A stretch of DNA of 64,000 bases from Saccharothrix algeriensis. GTDB lineage: Bacteria; Actinomycetota; Actinomycetes; Mycobacteriales; Pseudonocardiaceae. Below are positions 7,945 through 16,101 of the stretch, in pieces (position 1 is the first letter of the stretch; every line of letters begins with the position of its first letter). Under the pieces are notes generated by a model. That model did no database searches. It had not been told where the DNA came from and was given only the letters and a program-made list of their open reading frames with translations. The position numbers were made by a program, and so were the translations under genes. Location of the stretch: the NCBI RefSeq assembly GCF_016907655.1, contig NZ_JAFBCL010000001.1, positions 5,800,001-5,864,000 on the forward strand, given 5' to 3'.

Positions 7945-9032
7945 AGCGCGTACGCCGTCAAGCCGGCGCGTTCGTCGAGGCCGAGCTGGACGTTCATGTT
8001 CTGGATCGCGGACCCGGCCGCGCCCTTGACCAGGTTGTCGGTCACGGCGACGACCCTGGCGACGCTCCCGGCGCGGGCCACGTCCAGACCGAGGTGGCAG
8101 AAGTTCGAGCCCACCACGTGGGTCAGGTTCGGGTAGATCTCGTACCTCTTCTCGTTCAGCTCACCCCGCTTGGGCAGCGTGTTGACGAGGACGAAGTGCT
8201 CGGTGTCGTGGCCGTCGCCGTAGAACCCGGTGTACAGCTCCAGCAACTCGTCCCGCGACTTCGCGGCGCCGAGGTGGACGTCGGCCCGCAGGTGGATGCC
8301 GCGGGCGAAGTTGCCGTGGGCGGTGTCGAGGTCCACCGTGACCGGGTGCCCGGTCAGCGTGGACAGGAACGCCTCCAGTTCCGGGCCGTGCCGGTGCCCC
8401 TCCAGGCTGTAGGACAGCATCGCCCCGCTCACCTCGGCGTGCATGATCGCCTTCTTCGGGGTGTTGCCGGCGCCGGTCGTGCCGTTGACGGCGTGGATGC
8501 CGACCGGTGCGCCCGGCCGCGCCAGGTCGGCGCGCAGGAGCGGCGCCAGGGCGAGGATCGCGGTGATCGCGTAGCACCCGGGGTTGGCGACCAGCCGGGC
8601 TGCGGCGATCTCCTCCCGGTTCAGCTCGGTCACCCCGTACCGCGCCTCGCGCAGCAGTTCGGGATCGGCGTGCTCCGCGCCGTAGACCCGCCGGTAGCCG
8701 GACGGATCGGCGAACCGGAAGTCCGCGCCGAGGTCCACCACCCGCACCCCGCGGTCGACGTAGTGCCGGGCCCGGCGCATCGCCTCGCCGGACGGGGTGC
8801 AGAAGAAGACCACGTCCAACTCCTCGGCGCGGTCGGCCAACTGCTCCGCGGACCGGAAGTCCAGCCCGCTGCCGGCCAGGTTCGGGTGCACCTCCGCGAA
8901 CGCGGCCCCGGAGCGCGCGGTGGGCAGGATCGTGCGGACCGCGGGGTGGCCGAGCAGCAGTCGGCACACCTCGCCGCCGGTGTGCCCGGTCCCGCCGACC
9001 ACGCCCACGACCAACCCCTCGGAGCGCGTCAT
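7941..9032 (-). CDS. ArgC-like acyl-phosphate reductase
   Basis: A 363-aa homologue of N-acetyl-gamma-glutamyl-phosphate reductase. GVVGGTGHTGGEVCRLLLGHP is the N-terminal NADP Rossmann motif, VANPGCYAIT holds the catalytic Cys, and EGHRHGPELEA, VNTLPKRGELNEKRYEIYPN and TDNLVKGAAGSAIQNMNVQLGL are standard ArgC blocks. There is no argJ, argB or argD nearby. It lies instead directly between the PGK-like kinase and the zinc dehydrogenase, overlapping both (GTGA and ATGA). The likely reaction is NADPH reduction of phosphonolactoyl phosphate to the aldehyde, the role GAPDH plays after PGK in glycolysis run backwards. Family membership is certain; the substrate is inferred. Confidence 0.92.
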   Translation of the reverse strand: MTRSEGLVVGVVGGTGHTGGEVCRLLLGHPAVRTILPTARSGAAFAEVHPNLAGSGLDFRSAEQLADRAEELDVVFFCTPSGEAMRRARHYVDRGVRVVDLGADFRFADPSGYRRVYGAEHADPELLREARYGVTELNREEIAAARLVANPGCYAITAILALAPLLRADLARPGAPVGIHAVNGTTGAGNTPKKAIMHAEVSGAMLSYSLEGHRHGPELEAFLSTLTGHPVTVDLDTAHGNFARGIHLRADVHLGAAKSRDELLELYTGFYGDGHDTEHFVLVNTLPKRGELNEKRYEIYPNLTHVVGSNFCHLGLDVARAGSVARVVAVTDNLVKGAAGSAIQNMNVQLGLDERAGLTAYAL

Positions 9033-10078
9033 CGCTCTCCCCCTTCGCCTGCGCAGTGCAGCATGACCTTGCCGACGACACCCGGCCCGCGGTCGAGCAC
9101 CCGCATCGCCTCGGCCGCGCGGGTCAGCGGGAACCGGTGCGTGATCAGCGGGACCGGGTCGATCGCACCCGAGGCCAACCGGCTGATGACCGCGGCGAAG
9201 TCGCTCGCGGTGGACAGCGCCGAGAACCGCACGGTCAGCTCGGCGGAGACCATCGGGTTCACCGAGCAGGTCTGCGGACCGGAGAAGTAGCTCACCACGA
9301 CCACTTCGCCTCCCGGCCGGGTGACCGCGCACGCCTCGTCGAGCACCCCGGGGTGCCCGGACGCCACGAACGTGACGTCGGCGCCGCCGGGCAGGTGCGA
9401 CAGCACACCGCGCACCGCACCACCGCCCGCCGCGTCCACGTACCCGTCCGCGCCCGCGTGCGCGGCGAGCACCGCCTTGCCCGGCCCCAGGTCCGTGCAC
9501 ACCACCCGGCGCGCGGAGCGCTGCCGGGCGACGAGCGCGCAGGACAGCCCGATGGAGCCCGAACCGAGCACCGCGACGGAGCGCCCGCGCAGGTCGCCCG
9601 GCAGGCAGGCGGCGTGCCAGGCGATCGACAGCGGCTCCACCATGGCGCCGGCCTCGGGGTCGATGTCGTCGGGTAGCGCGAAGACCATGTTGCGGCGCAG
9701 GACGACGTACTCGGCGAACGAGCCGTCCCAGCCCCGGTGGCACAGGTTCGCCTTGTCCCGGCACAGGTTCACCGCGCCCGTGCGGCACGCGGCGCAGGCG
9801 CCGCACGGGGAGAACGCGGCCGAGCACACGCGCTGACCCGGGCGCAGGTCCGTGACGCCCTGGCCGACCGCCTCGACGACCCCGCACAGCTCGTGCCCGA
9901 GCACGATCGGCGCCGTCTTGTACGGGTGCGTGCCGTGGAAGGTCGCGAGGTCGGAGCCGCAGATACCGGTGGTGAGCACCCGGACGAGCAGGTCGGTCGG
10001 CCCGATGCCCGGGCCGGTGACCGTGCGGACCTCGATGGTGCGCACGGCGTCGAGGACGGCCGCCACGTGGTTCCGCAT
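9029..10078 (-). CDS. zinc-dependent medium-chain alcohol dehydrogenase
   Basis: A 349-aa MDR dehydrogenase of the threonine/sorbitol dehydrogenase type. Catalytic-zinc ligands are in TGICGSDLATFHG and VLGHELCGVVEAVGQG. The structural zinc site CGACAACRTGAVNLC has all four Cys, and LGSGSIGLSCA is the NAD-binding loop. The ATG (10076-10078) lies 2 bp after the reductase stop, and its own stop overlaps the ArgC-like start as ATGA. In the DHPPA pathway a secondary alcohol dehydrogenase converts 2,3-dihydroxypropylphosphonate to 3-hydroxy-2-oxopropylphosphonate, and this gene is the best candidate for that step. Which alcohol it really oxidises is inference. Confidence 0.9.
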   Translation of the reverse strand: MRNHVAAVLDAVRTIEVRTVTGPGIGPTDLLVRVLTTGICGSDLATFHGTHPYKTAPIVLGHELCGVVEAVGQGVTDLRPGQRVCSAAFSPCGACAACRTGAVNLCRDKANLCHRGWDGSFAEYVVLRRNMVFALPDDIDPEAGAMVEPLSIAWHAACLPGDLRGRSVAVLGSGSIGLSCALVARQRSARRVVCTDLGPGKAVLAAHAGADGYVDAAGGGAVRGVLSHLPGGADVTFVASGHPGVLDEACAVTRPGGEVVVVSYFSGPQTCSVNPMVSAELTVRFSALSTASDFAAVISRLASGAIDPVPLITHRFPLTRAAEAMRVLDRGPGVVGKVMLHCAGEGGER

Positions 10079-10080
10079 GG

Positions 10081-11043
10081 TCAGCACACCCGGTTCGGCA
10101 CGTCGCCGCCGTCGAGCGCGAGGACGAGCGAGTCGACCACGACGTGCCCGATCGCGCGCTGGGCGTCGGCGGACATGGCCCCGATGTGCGGGGTCAGCAC
10201 CACGTTGTCGAGCCGGGTCAGCGGGCTGGTGCTGCCCTCGTCCACGTGGACGTCGAGCGCGGCGCCCCGGATGACACCGCCTCGCAGCGCGGCGAGCAGC
10301 GCGGTTTCGTCCACGACCCCGCCGCGCGAGACGTTCACCAGGTAGGCGGTCGGCTTCATGGCGCCGAGCTGGGCCGCGCCGATCATCGAGCGCGTCCGGT
10401 CGGTCAGCGGGACGGCTGCGCACACCACGTCCGAGTCCGCCAGCAGCCGGGGCAGGTCGACCAGCTCCACGCCCCGGTCGGCGAGCTCGGTGCGACGGGA
10501 CTCCGAGAGGCGCCGCGCGGTGGCGAGGATCCTCGGCGAGAAGCCGGAGGCGATCCGGGCGATCCGCGAGCCGATGTTGCCGAACCCGATGATGCCCAGG
10601 GTCTTGCCGGCCAGGCCGTCGCCCTCCAGCGCGTGCTTGTTCCACACGTCCGCGCGGACCTGGCGGTCCGCCAACGAGATCCGGCGCATCACGTTGAGCG
10701 CCAAGCCGATGGCCAGCTCGGCGACGGCGCCGGCCGACCCGCCGGGGACGTTGAAGACCTGCACCCCGGCTCGCCGGGCGGCGTCCTGGTCGATGTTGTC
10801 GACCCCGGAACCGGCCCGGGCCACCACCTTCAGCCGGCGGGCGCGCTCGAACACCTCGGCCGGCAGCCGCGCCCCGCTGCGCAACACCACCGCGTCCACG
10901 TCGGACACCAGGTCCGGCAGGAGGTCCGGTGGGGGCTGGAGCCGGATGACGACGTCGAAGTCGGCGCGCATCCGGTCGACCGCCTCCGCGTGGATCGGGT
11001 CGAGCACGAGCACCTTAGGTCTGGCACGCCTGGCGCGGTCCAC
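10081..11043 (-). CDS. D-3-phosphoglycerate-dehydrogenase-like 2-hydroxyacid dehydrogenase (probable phosphonopyruvate reductase)
   Basis: A 320-aa D-isomer-specific 2-hydroxyacid dehydrogenase. ARAGSGVDNID, GIIGFGNIGSRIARIA (NAD Rossmann), LVNVSRGGVVDETALL (catalytic Arg) and NVVLTPHIGAMSADAQ (catalytic His) are all present. It has no C-terminal ACT domain, unlike many serine-pathway SerA proteins. The GTG at 11043 is chosen because GAGGGGAG stands 6 bases ahead of it; the open frame extends further but with no such site. It is the first gene of the operon facing pepM. No phosphonopyruvate decarboxylase is visible, so reduction of phosphonopyruvate to phosphonolactate is the inferred way of pulling the unfavourable mutase equilibrium. 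Confidence 0.9.
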   Translation of the reverse strand: MDRARRARPKVLVLDPIHAEAVDRMRADFDVVIRLQPPPDLLPDLVSDVDAVVLRSGARLPAEVFERARRLKVVARAGSGVDNIDQDAARRAGVQVFNVPGGSAGAVAELAIGLALNVMRRISLADRQVRADVWNKHALEGDGLAGKTLGIIGFGNIGSRIARIASGFSPRILATARRLSESRRTELADRGVELVDLPRLLADSDVVCAAVPLTDRTRSMIGAAQLGAMKPTAYLVNVSRGGVVDETALLAALRGGVIRGAALDVHVDEGSTSPLTRLDNVVLTPHIGAMSADAQRAIGHVVVDSLVLALDGGDVPNRVC

Positions 11044-11241
11044 AGTCTCCCCTCGGGCCGTGAATCGAAGGCGCGGCAGGATTCCCCGGTGTCCGGGTCC
11101 GCGCCGCCCGGTGGCGATGTTAACCGACGTTCTCGGGCGTGTCACCATTTGCGCGTGCTTGCCGGAGGGGCTGGCAGGGAATTGGCCGGAGCTCGCGCGG
11201 ATCTTACTGGAGGAACCCCGCGCGGCTTCCCCTCCGGTGTT

Positions 11242-11275
11242 CGATCAATGCGGTTCCACGAGCCTCCGTTGATCG
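11242..11275. promoter_or_regulatory. inverted repeat, possible operator
   Basis: CGATCAA (11242-11248) and TTGATCG (11269-11275) form perfect 7-bp arms separated by 20 bases, in the intergenic region between the divergent phosphonate genes. The arm spacing suits a dimeric regulator bound on two helical turns. No cognate regulator gene is adjacent. Confidence 0.35.
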
Positions 11276-11310
11276 TCTCGGGTGGTGGACGCCCTGGTCA
11301 CGGTGCTCTG

Positions 11311-11339
11311 TTGACGCTTCATTGGTCCCTGCGTAACCT
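11311..11339 (+). promoter_or_regulatory. candidate pepM promoter
   Basis: TTGACG (-35, five of six) at 11311-11316, a 17-base spacer and TAACCT (-10, three of six) at 11334-11339, reading toward pepM. The leader would be about 130-190 bases depending on the pepM start. Confidence 0.35.
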
Positions 11340-11532
11340 CGGATTCACGGCCGATGGGCCCGGCTGGTAGCCGTAGGGCAATGGGCCGGGACATTGGGGG
11401 ACGTGGTGCTTGGGATTCTTCTTGTCCGGTCGCGGTACCGGTCGCGACCCTTTGTCCAAGTGACGATTTCGGGTGCGTTCGAGCCCGCCGGCTGCCGCCT
11501 TGGTGGGCTCGCTGGCCGATGACAACTTTGGG

Positions 11533-12399
11533 ATGCCGATGCAGAAAGCAAGCTATCCTTCGTTTCGTTCGGTGCTCGCCGGGAGCGGGGTCGTCCGCAT
11601 CGCCGGGGCGCACGACGCACTCGGTGGCGTGCTGGCCCAGGAGTCGGGCTTCCAGGGCGTGTGGTCGTCGAGCCTGGAGGTGTCGGCGGCCCGGTGCCTG
11701 CCCGACGCGAGCCTGTTGACGATGACCGAGTACCTGCAGGCCGCCGCGAACATGCAGAAGGCGCTGAGCATCCCCGTGGTGGCGGACTGCGACACCGGCT
11801 ACGGCAACGCGATGAACGTGGCCCACATGGTGCACGAGTACCAGGCCGCCGGGATCACCGCCGTGAGCATGGAGGACAAGCTGTTCCCCAAGATGAACAG
11901 CTTCGTCGCCGGTGGCCAGGCGCTGCTGCCGGCCGAGGACTTCGCGCACAAGATCGAGACCGCGAAGAACTCCCAGCAGGGCGACGACTTCTTCGTCATC
12001 GCGCGGACCGAGGCGCTGATCAGCGGGCAGACCGTGGCGGAGGCGCTGGAGCGCTGCCACCGCTACGTCGACGCCGGCGCCGACGCGGTGCTGATCCACT
12101 CCAAGGCGCGCACCAACGAGCAGGTCCTGGAGTTCCTGGCGGCTTGGCGGGGGCGCAGGCCCGTCGTGATCGTGCCCACCACGTACCCGGGTTGGCACTT
12201 CGAGGACGCCGCCCGCGCGGGGGTCTCCGTGGTGATCTACGCGAACCAGGGGCTGCGCGCCGTGATCGCGTCGCTGCGCGCCACGTTCCGGTCGATCTAC
12301 GAGCACGGCGAGTCGACGGCGCTGGAGGACGGCATCGCGTCGGTCTCCGACATCTTCTCGCTGCAACGGTTGTCCGACTGGCGCAAGCTCGAGGTCTGA
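11533..12399 (+). CDS. pepM: phosphoenolpyruvate mutase
   Basis: The committed C-P bond-forming enzyme of phosphonate biosynthesis: it rearranges phosphoenolpyruvate to phosphonopyruvate. The isocitrate-lyase/PEP mutase fold is clear, and SMEDKLFPKMNSF contains the EDK-x5-NS motif that separates PepM from related lyases. Mg/PEP-binding residues lie in VADCDTGYGNAMN, and the opening VRIAGAHDALGGVLAQES is typical. ATG 11533 gives 288 aa, a usual length; GTG 11473 would add 20 unlike residues, and ATG 11539 is also possible. None has a clear Shine-Dalgarno site. It is transcribed alone, divergent from the ten-gene operon that would consume its product. Confidence 0.96.
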   Translation: MPMQKASYPSFRSVLAGSGVVRIAGAHDALGGVLAQESGFQGVWSSSLEVSAARCLPDASLLTMTEYLQAAANMQKALSIPVVADCDTGYGNAMNVAHMVHEYQAAGITAVSMEDKLFPKMNSFVAGGQALLPAEDFAHKIETAKNSQQGDDFFVIARTEALISGQTVAEALERCHRYVDAGADAVLIHSKARTNEQVLEFLAAWRGRRPVVIVPTTYPGWHFEDAARAGVSVVIYANQGLRAVIASLRATFRSIYEHGESTALEDGIASVSDIFSLQRLSDWRKLEV

Positions 12400-12641
12400 G
12401 GTGGCGCGGGCCGGCGAGGGGCGGGTCGGCGCGGCGCCCGGAGCCGGGGGATCGGGATCGCCCGGAGAGGTCGGCGAGCGGGCGCCGGTCGGGGCACCGG
12501 ACCCCGGGCCGTGCCGGTGCGGCCCTGGGCACGCCTCCCGGTCGCCACGTCGCTCCCCGCCGACCCGCCGCGGAGTGGCGGGGGACGGCGGCCGCGTCCG
12601 GGCGCCGGCCGAGGTCGGGAACCGGCTGCCGGTGATCGTCG

Positions 12642-12697
12642 TCAGCGGGCGACGCGCCGGGTGATCGACTCAGCGGGCGACGCGCCGGGTGATCGAC
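12642..12697. repeat. perfect 28-bp tandem duplication
   Basis: Two identical 28-bp units, 12642-12669 and 12670-12697, beginning TCAGCGGGCGACGCG and ending GGTGATCGAC. They lie in non-coding DNA after pepM. Confidence 0.9.
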
Positions 12698-13029
12698 GGG
12701 GTGCGCCGGCTGCGCGCCGCCGCAGGGCGCGATGACGCGCACGCCGGCGCGCTGCCGTTCGCGGGCGGGGCGGCGACGAGGACGCCTTCGCCGCGCCGTC
12801 CGGCTGAACGCCGGGCTTCGGGAACCACCATCCCAAGTGGACTGACAGGCGGCGGGCGCACGTGCCGGCCGTGACGCCGATCCGCTACCGGCGCCCCGAT
12901 CGGCGCCTCCGCCACGCCGGCCGACCGCCGCCACCCCGTCCGCACCGGGCGCCGACCGCTCGGCGCACCGAACACGGGCGCCGGGTTCCCGAAGTCCACG
13001 ACCGGACCGGCCGCGCGGCGCCGGGCCGG

Positions 13030-13060
13030 TGTGCAACCCGGGAAATTCCTCGGTTGCACA
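13030..13060. promoter_or_regulatory. 31-bp dyad, candidate operator
   Basis: TGTGCAACC (13030-13038) and GGTTGCACA (13052-13060) are perfect 9-bp arms around a 13-base AT-richer core that is itself nearly symmetric (GGAAATTCC). Two arms of nine bases with a spacer near eleven is the layout of StrR-family sites, though the arm sequence differs from that consensus as I recall it. It lies ~390 bp upstream of the first NRPS-operon gene. Confidence 0.5.
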
Positions 13061-13221
13061 GTGCTCCCACGCCCGCCCCGGCCGGGCGGCACCGCCCTGC
13101 GGGCTGCCTTCGCGGGCCGCTTCCCGGATCGTCCGCCACAGCGCCGCAGCTGCTCGGGAGAACGGGCCGCCGCGGATCCTACGGCTGCTCCTCCGAGGTG
13201 TCCACCTCGTGGCGCGGGGCA

Positions 13222-13238
13222 GGTGAACCCCGTTCAAC
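13222..13238. promoter_or_regulatory. short dyad upstream of the NRPS operon promoter
   Basis: GGTGAAC and GTTCAAC flank a CCC centre with one mismatch. It lies 18 bases upstream of the -35-like TTGACG at 13257, a position suited to an operator. Confidence 0.3.
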
Positions 13239-13256
13239 GGCAGGGTGTCGGTGACG

Positions 13257-13286
13257 TTGACGTGCGGATTCGGGCGGTGCTAAGAA
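13257..13286 (+). promoter_or_regulatory. candidate promoter of the NRPS operon
   Basis: TTGACG (13257-13262), an 18-base spacer and TAAGAA (13281-13286), in a locally AT-richer patch. It would give a leader of ~125 bases before the ATG at 13421. Confidence 0.4.
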
Positions 13287-13420
13287 GATTGCGGGCCTGG
13301 GTTCGACCGGGGGAGCGCGGCATCGCCGGAGCCCGCGCTCCCATCGTGGCGGTGCCGTCGGTGGCGGTTCGACGCAATCGTTTCCGGCGCCGACCGCGCT
13401 ATCGGAATCCGAGGACAGAC

Positions 13421-14593
13421 ATGGCCGATCTCGGTGTGCTGGAACACTGGCGATTGTTGGAGCTCGCGAGCGTCAGCGACGAGGTCCTCGGTGGGAGCGG
13501 GGACCACGACGACCTCGACCTGGACGACCTCGTCGCCGGGGTGGACTGGGACCAGGCGGTGCAAGCGGCGCTGAAGCACCGCCTGGTGCCGAGGCTGGCG
13601 GACTTCCTCATCCGCTCCGGGCGCCTGTCGGCGGTGCCGAAGCAACTGCGCCGGGTGCTGGTGCAAGCCCTGCACGACAACAGGTACAAGACCTCGCTGG
13701 CCTCGCGGGAGGCCGCCCGGGTCGTCGCCGCGCTGGTCGCGGAGGGCGTCGTGGTGGCGTGCACCAAGGGCATCACCTTCCAGTCCACTTTGTACGGGGG
13801 GTTCGGCGGCCGGACGTTCGACGACATCGACCTCATGGTCCACGAGGAGAGCCGGGGCAAGGTGTCCGAGGTGCTCCAGGGGCTCGGCTACCTCCCGAAC
13901 ATGGCGCACGACCTGGACACCGACCGGCTCGTCCCGCGCGACCGCCGGGAAGTGGCGATGTACCGCGTGTACCCGGACCACCTCCCGCACTTCATGCGGC
14001 CGTTGACCGGGCAGGCCGTCCCGTACTTCGTGGTCGACGTCTGCTTCAACATCACCTGGTACGGCGCGAAGTGGCAGGTCCCGATGGGAGAAGTGCTCGC
14101 CGAGCTGGGCCGCGTCCGGGTCCCGGTGGTGATCGACGGGGTGGAGGGCGCGGTGGAGCTGCCCGCGCTCACCACCCCCTACGACTTCGTCTTCACGGCC
14201 ATGCACCTGTTCCGGGAGGGCTGGTTCGAGCGGACCGAGGCGTTCGAGCACCTGCGGTTGGGGCAGTTCGCCGACCTCCTGAGGCAGTGGCGGCGCCTCG
14301 GCCCGGCGGACGGGGCGGCGTTGACCGAGGTCATCCGCAGGCACGAGATCGGTCCTCCGATCGCCTGGGCGTGCCACCACGTCGACCAGGTCTTCACGAG
14401 CTCGATCACCGAGGGGCTGGGGCTCGAGGAGTTCCGCGACGACGCGTGGCTGCACAGCGCGAGCGGGGTGGACGGCTCGTACCTCTCGTGGTCCGGTGGG
14501 ATGCGGGACCGCCTCCGGCTTGGCCGGCGGCCACAGGTCGAACCGGCGCCGGCGCCCCCGTTCGCCGCCGACGCGCGAGTCGGTCGGCGATGA
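13421..14593 (+). CDS. nucleotidyltransferase-family protein (NTP_transf_5-like)
   Basis: A 390-aa protein of the uncharacterised nucleotidyltransferase family PF14907. The signature CTKGITFQSTLYGGFGGRTFDDIDLMV (~residues 114-140) has the Lys-Gly...Arg...Asp-x-Asp pattern of the family, where the two Asp would bind metal. The rest is helical with Trp and His residues (TAMHLFREGWFERTEAFEHL). ATG 13421 is preceded by GAGGA; longer in-frame starts run into the promoter region. It is the first gene of the NRPS operon, and its stop overlaps the ligase ATG. Such proteins recur in lasso and other peptide clusters but their reaction is not settled. A second family member lies at 36742-37827. Confidence 0.75.
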   Translation: MADLGVLEHWRLLELASVSDEVLGGSGDHDDLDLDDLVAGVDWDQAVQAALKHRLVPRLADFLIRSGRLSAVPKQLRRVLVQALHDNRYKTSLASREAARVVAALVAEGVVVACTKGITFQSTLYGGFGGRTFDDIDLMVHEESRGKVSEVLQGLGYLPNMAHDLDTDRLVPRDRREVAMYRVYPDHLPHFMRPLTGQAVPYFVVDVCFNITWYGAKWQVPMGEVLAELGRVRVPVVIDGVEGAVELPALTTPYDFVFTAMHLFREGWFERTEAFEHLRLGQFADLLRQWRRLGPADGAALTEVIRRHEIGPPIAWACHHVDQVFTSSITEGLGLEEFRDDAWLHSASGVDGSYLSWSGGMRDRLRLGRRPQVEPAPAPPFAADARVGRR

Positions 14594-16101
14594 GCGGGAC
14601 CGCGCCCCGGCACACGTCCCCCGCACCGGACCTGGGCGGGCTGCCGGCCGCCCTGGCGACCGGCTCACCGGACAAAGTCGTGCTGGCGGACCCGGCCGGC
14701 CCGGTGAGCCGCGCCGGGCTGGCCCGGCTGACCGCCGCCGCGGCGGGGTGGCTGGCGGACCGGGGCGTGCGGCGCGGGGACCGGGTGCTCGTGCGGGCGA
14801 GCGCCGACCGGGTGACGGTGGCGACCCTGTTCGGCTGCCTGCGGATCGGCGCGGTGTTCGTCCCGTACGGCACGGACACGACGCCCTACCAGCTGGACCA
14901 CCTCCTGGCCGACGCCGACCCGGCGCTCCTGCTCACCGGCGACCCGAGCGACCTGGACCGGGCCCCGGACGTGCGCGGCGCCACGCACGAGGAGGTGGCG
15001 GCCGAGGCCGCGACGGCGCCCGACGCGCCCGACGCGCGGGTCGAACCGGACGACCTGGCGCTCCTGCTCTACACCTCCGGGAGCACCGCCCGGCCCAAGG
15101 CGGTGATGTGCACCCACGCCCAGGTCTCGTTCGCTGCGCGGGCGGTGGCGTCCGCGGTGCGCTACGACGCCGACGACGTGGTGTTCTGCCGGCTCCCGCT
15201 GTCCTTCGACTACGGCCTGTACCAGACGTTCCTGACCCTCCTGGCGGGCGGCACGCTGGTGCTGTCGGACGCCTCCCGCGACTCCCGGTTGCTGGTCGAC
15301 CTCGCGGCGCACGGGGTGACGGTGGTGCCCGTCGTGCCGTCGCTCGCGATGATGCTCCTCCGGCTCGCCCGGCGCCGGGCGGGTGCGCCCGCGCTGCCGC
15401 GGCTGCGCTTGTTCACCAACACCGGTGAGCACCTGTCGCCGGGCACGGCGGCGGAGTTGCGCCGGGTCTTCCCGGGCGCCGGGGTGCAGCTGATGTTCGG
15501 CACCACCGAGTGCAAGCGCACCACCGTGCTGGAGGTCGACGGCGACCTGGACCGCCCCGGCTCGGTGGGCCGGCCGCTCCCCGGCACCGGCGTGCGCGTC
15601 GTGGACCGCGACGGCCGCGAGCTCCCGCCGGGCCGGACCGGGGAGATCACCGTGCGGGGGCCGCACCTGATGGCGGGCTACTGGCGGGCGCCCGAGCTCA
15701 CCGCGCAGCGCTACCGGGTGGACGCCGCCGGCGAGCGGTTCCTGCTCACCGGTGACTACGGCCACCTGGACGCGGACGGGTACCTGTACTTCGAGGGCAG
15801 GCGGGACCACCTGTTCAAGTCCCGGGGCGTGCGGACCTCCGCGGTGGAGATCGAGGAGGCCGCCGCCACCCTGTCCGCGGTGACCCAGGCGGCCGTCCTG
15901 CCGCCGACCCCCGAACGGGGCGCGGTGCTGTGCGCGGTCGCCTCCACCACACCCGAGGACGTGCTGACCGGGCTGAGGCAGCGCCTCGGGCCCGCCAAGA
16001 CGCCGGCCGACTGCCGCGTGGTCGACTCCCTGCCCCTGACCGGGAACGGCAAGGTGGACCGGCGCGCGCTGCGCCTGCTCGTGGACGGCGGTGCGGAGTG
16101 A
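14590..16101 (+). CDS. acyl/aminoacyl-AMP ligase (ANL superfamily)
   Basis: A 503-aa stand-alone adenylating enzyme. Motif A3 is LLLYTSGSTARPKAVM, A5-like MFGTTECKR replaces the usual YGPTE, A7 is TGDYGHLDADGYLYFEG, and A10 is LTGNGKVDRR with the catalytic Lys. It is more like freestanding acid:carrier-protein ligases than embedded NRPS A domains. The start overlaps the previous stop as ATGA, and its own stop is GTGA-coupled to the decarboxylase. It probably loads a carboxylic or amino acid onto the ACP at 18613-18876. With the decarboxylase this recalls the carrier-bound decarboxylation of butirosin (BtrI/BtrK) or vicenistatin (VinN/VinL/VinO); the substrate is unknown. Confidence 0.88.
   Translation: MSGTAPRHTSPAPDLGGLPAALATGSPDKVVLADPAGPVSRAGLARLTAAAAGWLADRGVRRGDRVLVRASADRVTVATLFGCLRIGAVFVPYGTDTTPYQLDHLLADADPALLLTGDPSDLDRAPDVRGATHEEVAAEAATAPDAPDARVEPDDLALLLYTSGSTARPKAVMCTHAQVSFAARAVASAVRYDADDVVFCRLPLSFDYGLYQTFLTLLAGGTLVLSDASRDSRLLVDLAAHGVTVVPVVPSLAMMLLRLARRRAGAPALPRLRLFTNTGEHLSPGTAAELRRVFPGAGVQLMFGTTECKRTTVLEVDGDLDRPGSVGRPLPGTGVRVVDRDGRELPPGRTGEITVRGPHLMAGYWRAPELTAQRYRVDAAGERFLLTGDYGHLDADGYLYFEGRRDHLFKSRGVRTSAVEIEEAAATLSAVTQAAVLPPTPERGAVLCAVASTTPEDVLTGLRQRLGPAKTPADCRVVDSLPLTGNGKVDRRALRLLVDGGAE

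Larger units (their letters stand above)
11044..11532. other. divergent control region between the phosphonate operon and pepM
   Basis: About 490 bases with no convincing gene. It must hold the promoters for both directions. It is less GC-rich than the flanking genes and contains a 7-bp-armed dyad and a TTGACG promoter-like motif, listed separately. Confidence 0.6.
12400..13420. other. 1.0-kb gene-free stretch between the phosphonate and NRPS loci
   Basis: Open frames here are Arg/Pro/Gly-rich GC artefacts without ribosome-binding sites or family similarity. The stretch holds a 28-bp tandem duplication, a long dyad, a second dyad and a promoter-like motif (listed separately). It probably marks the boundary between two clusters. 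Confidence 0.6.

Noticed and set aside
7941..9032. Arginine biosynthesis argC
   Set aside because: No arg genes nearby and the gene is embedded between PGK-like and ADH genes of the phosphonate operon; family ArgC but not arginine synthesis.
11131..11140. GTCACCATTT shared between the pepM control region and the region upstream of the StrR-like gene (near 42300)
   Set aside because: Ten matching bases with no extended similarity or symmetry; easily a chance match across 64 kb.
12670..13092. 140-codon minus-strand frame in the spacer after pepM
   Set aside because: It ends inside the tandem repeat, has no ribosome site, and its composition is Arg/Pro/Ala-rich with no recognisable domain.
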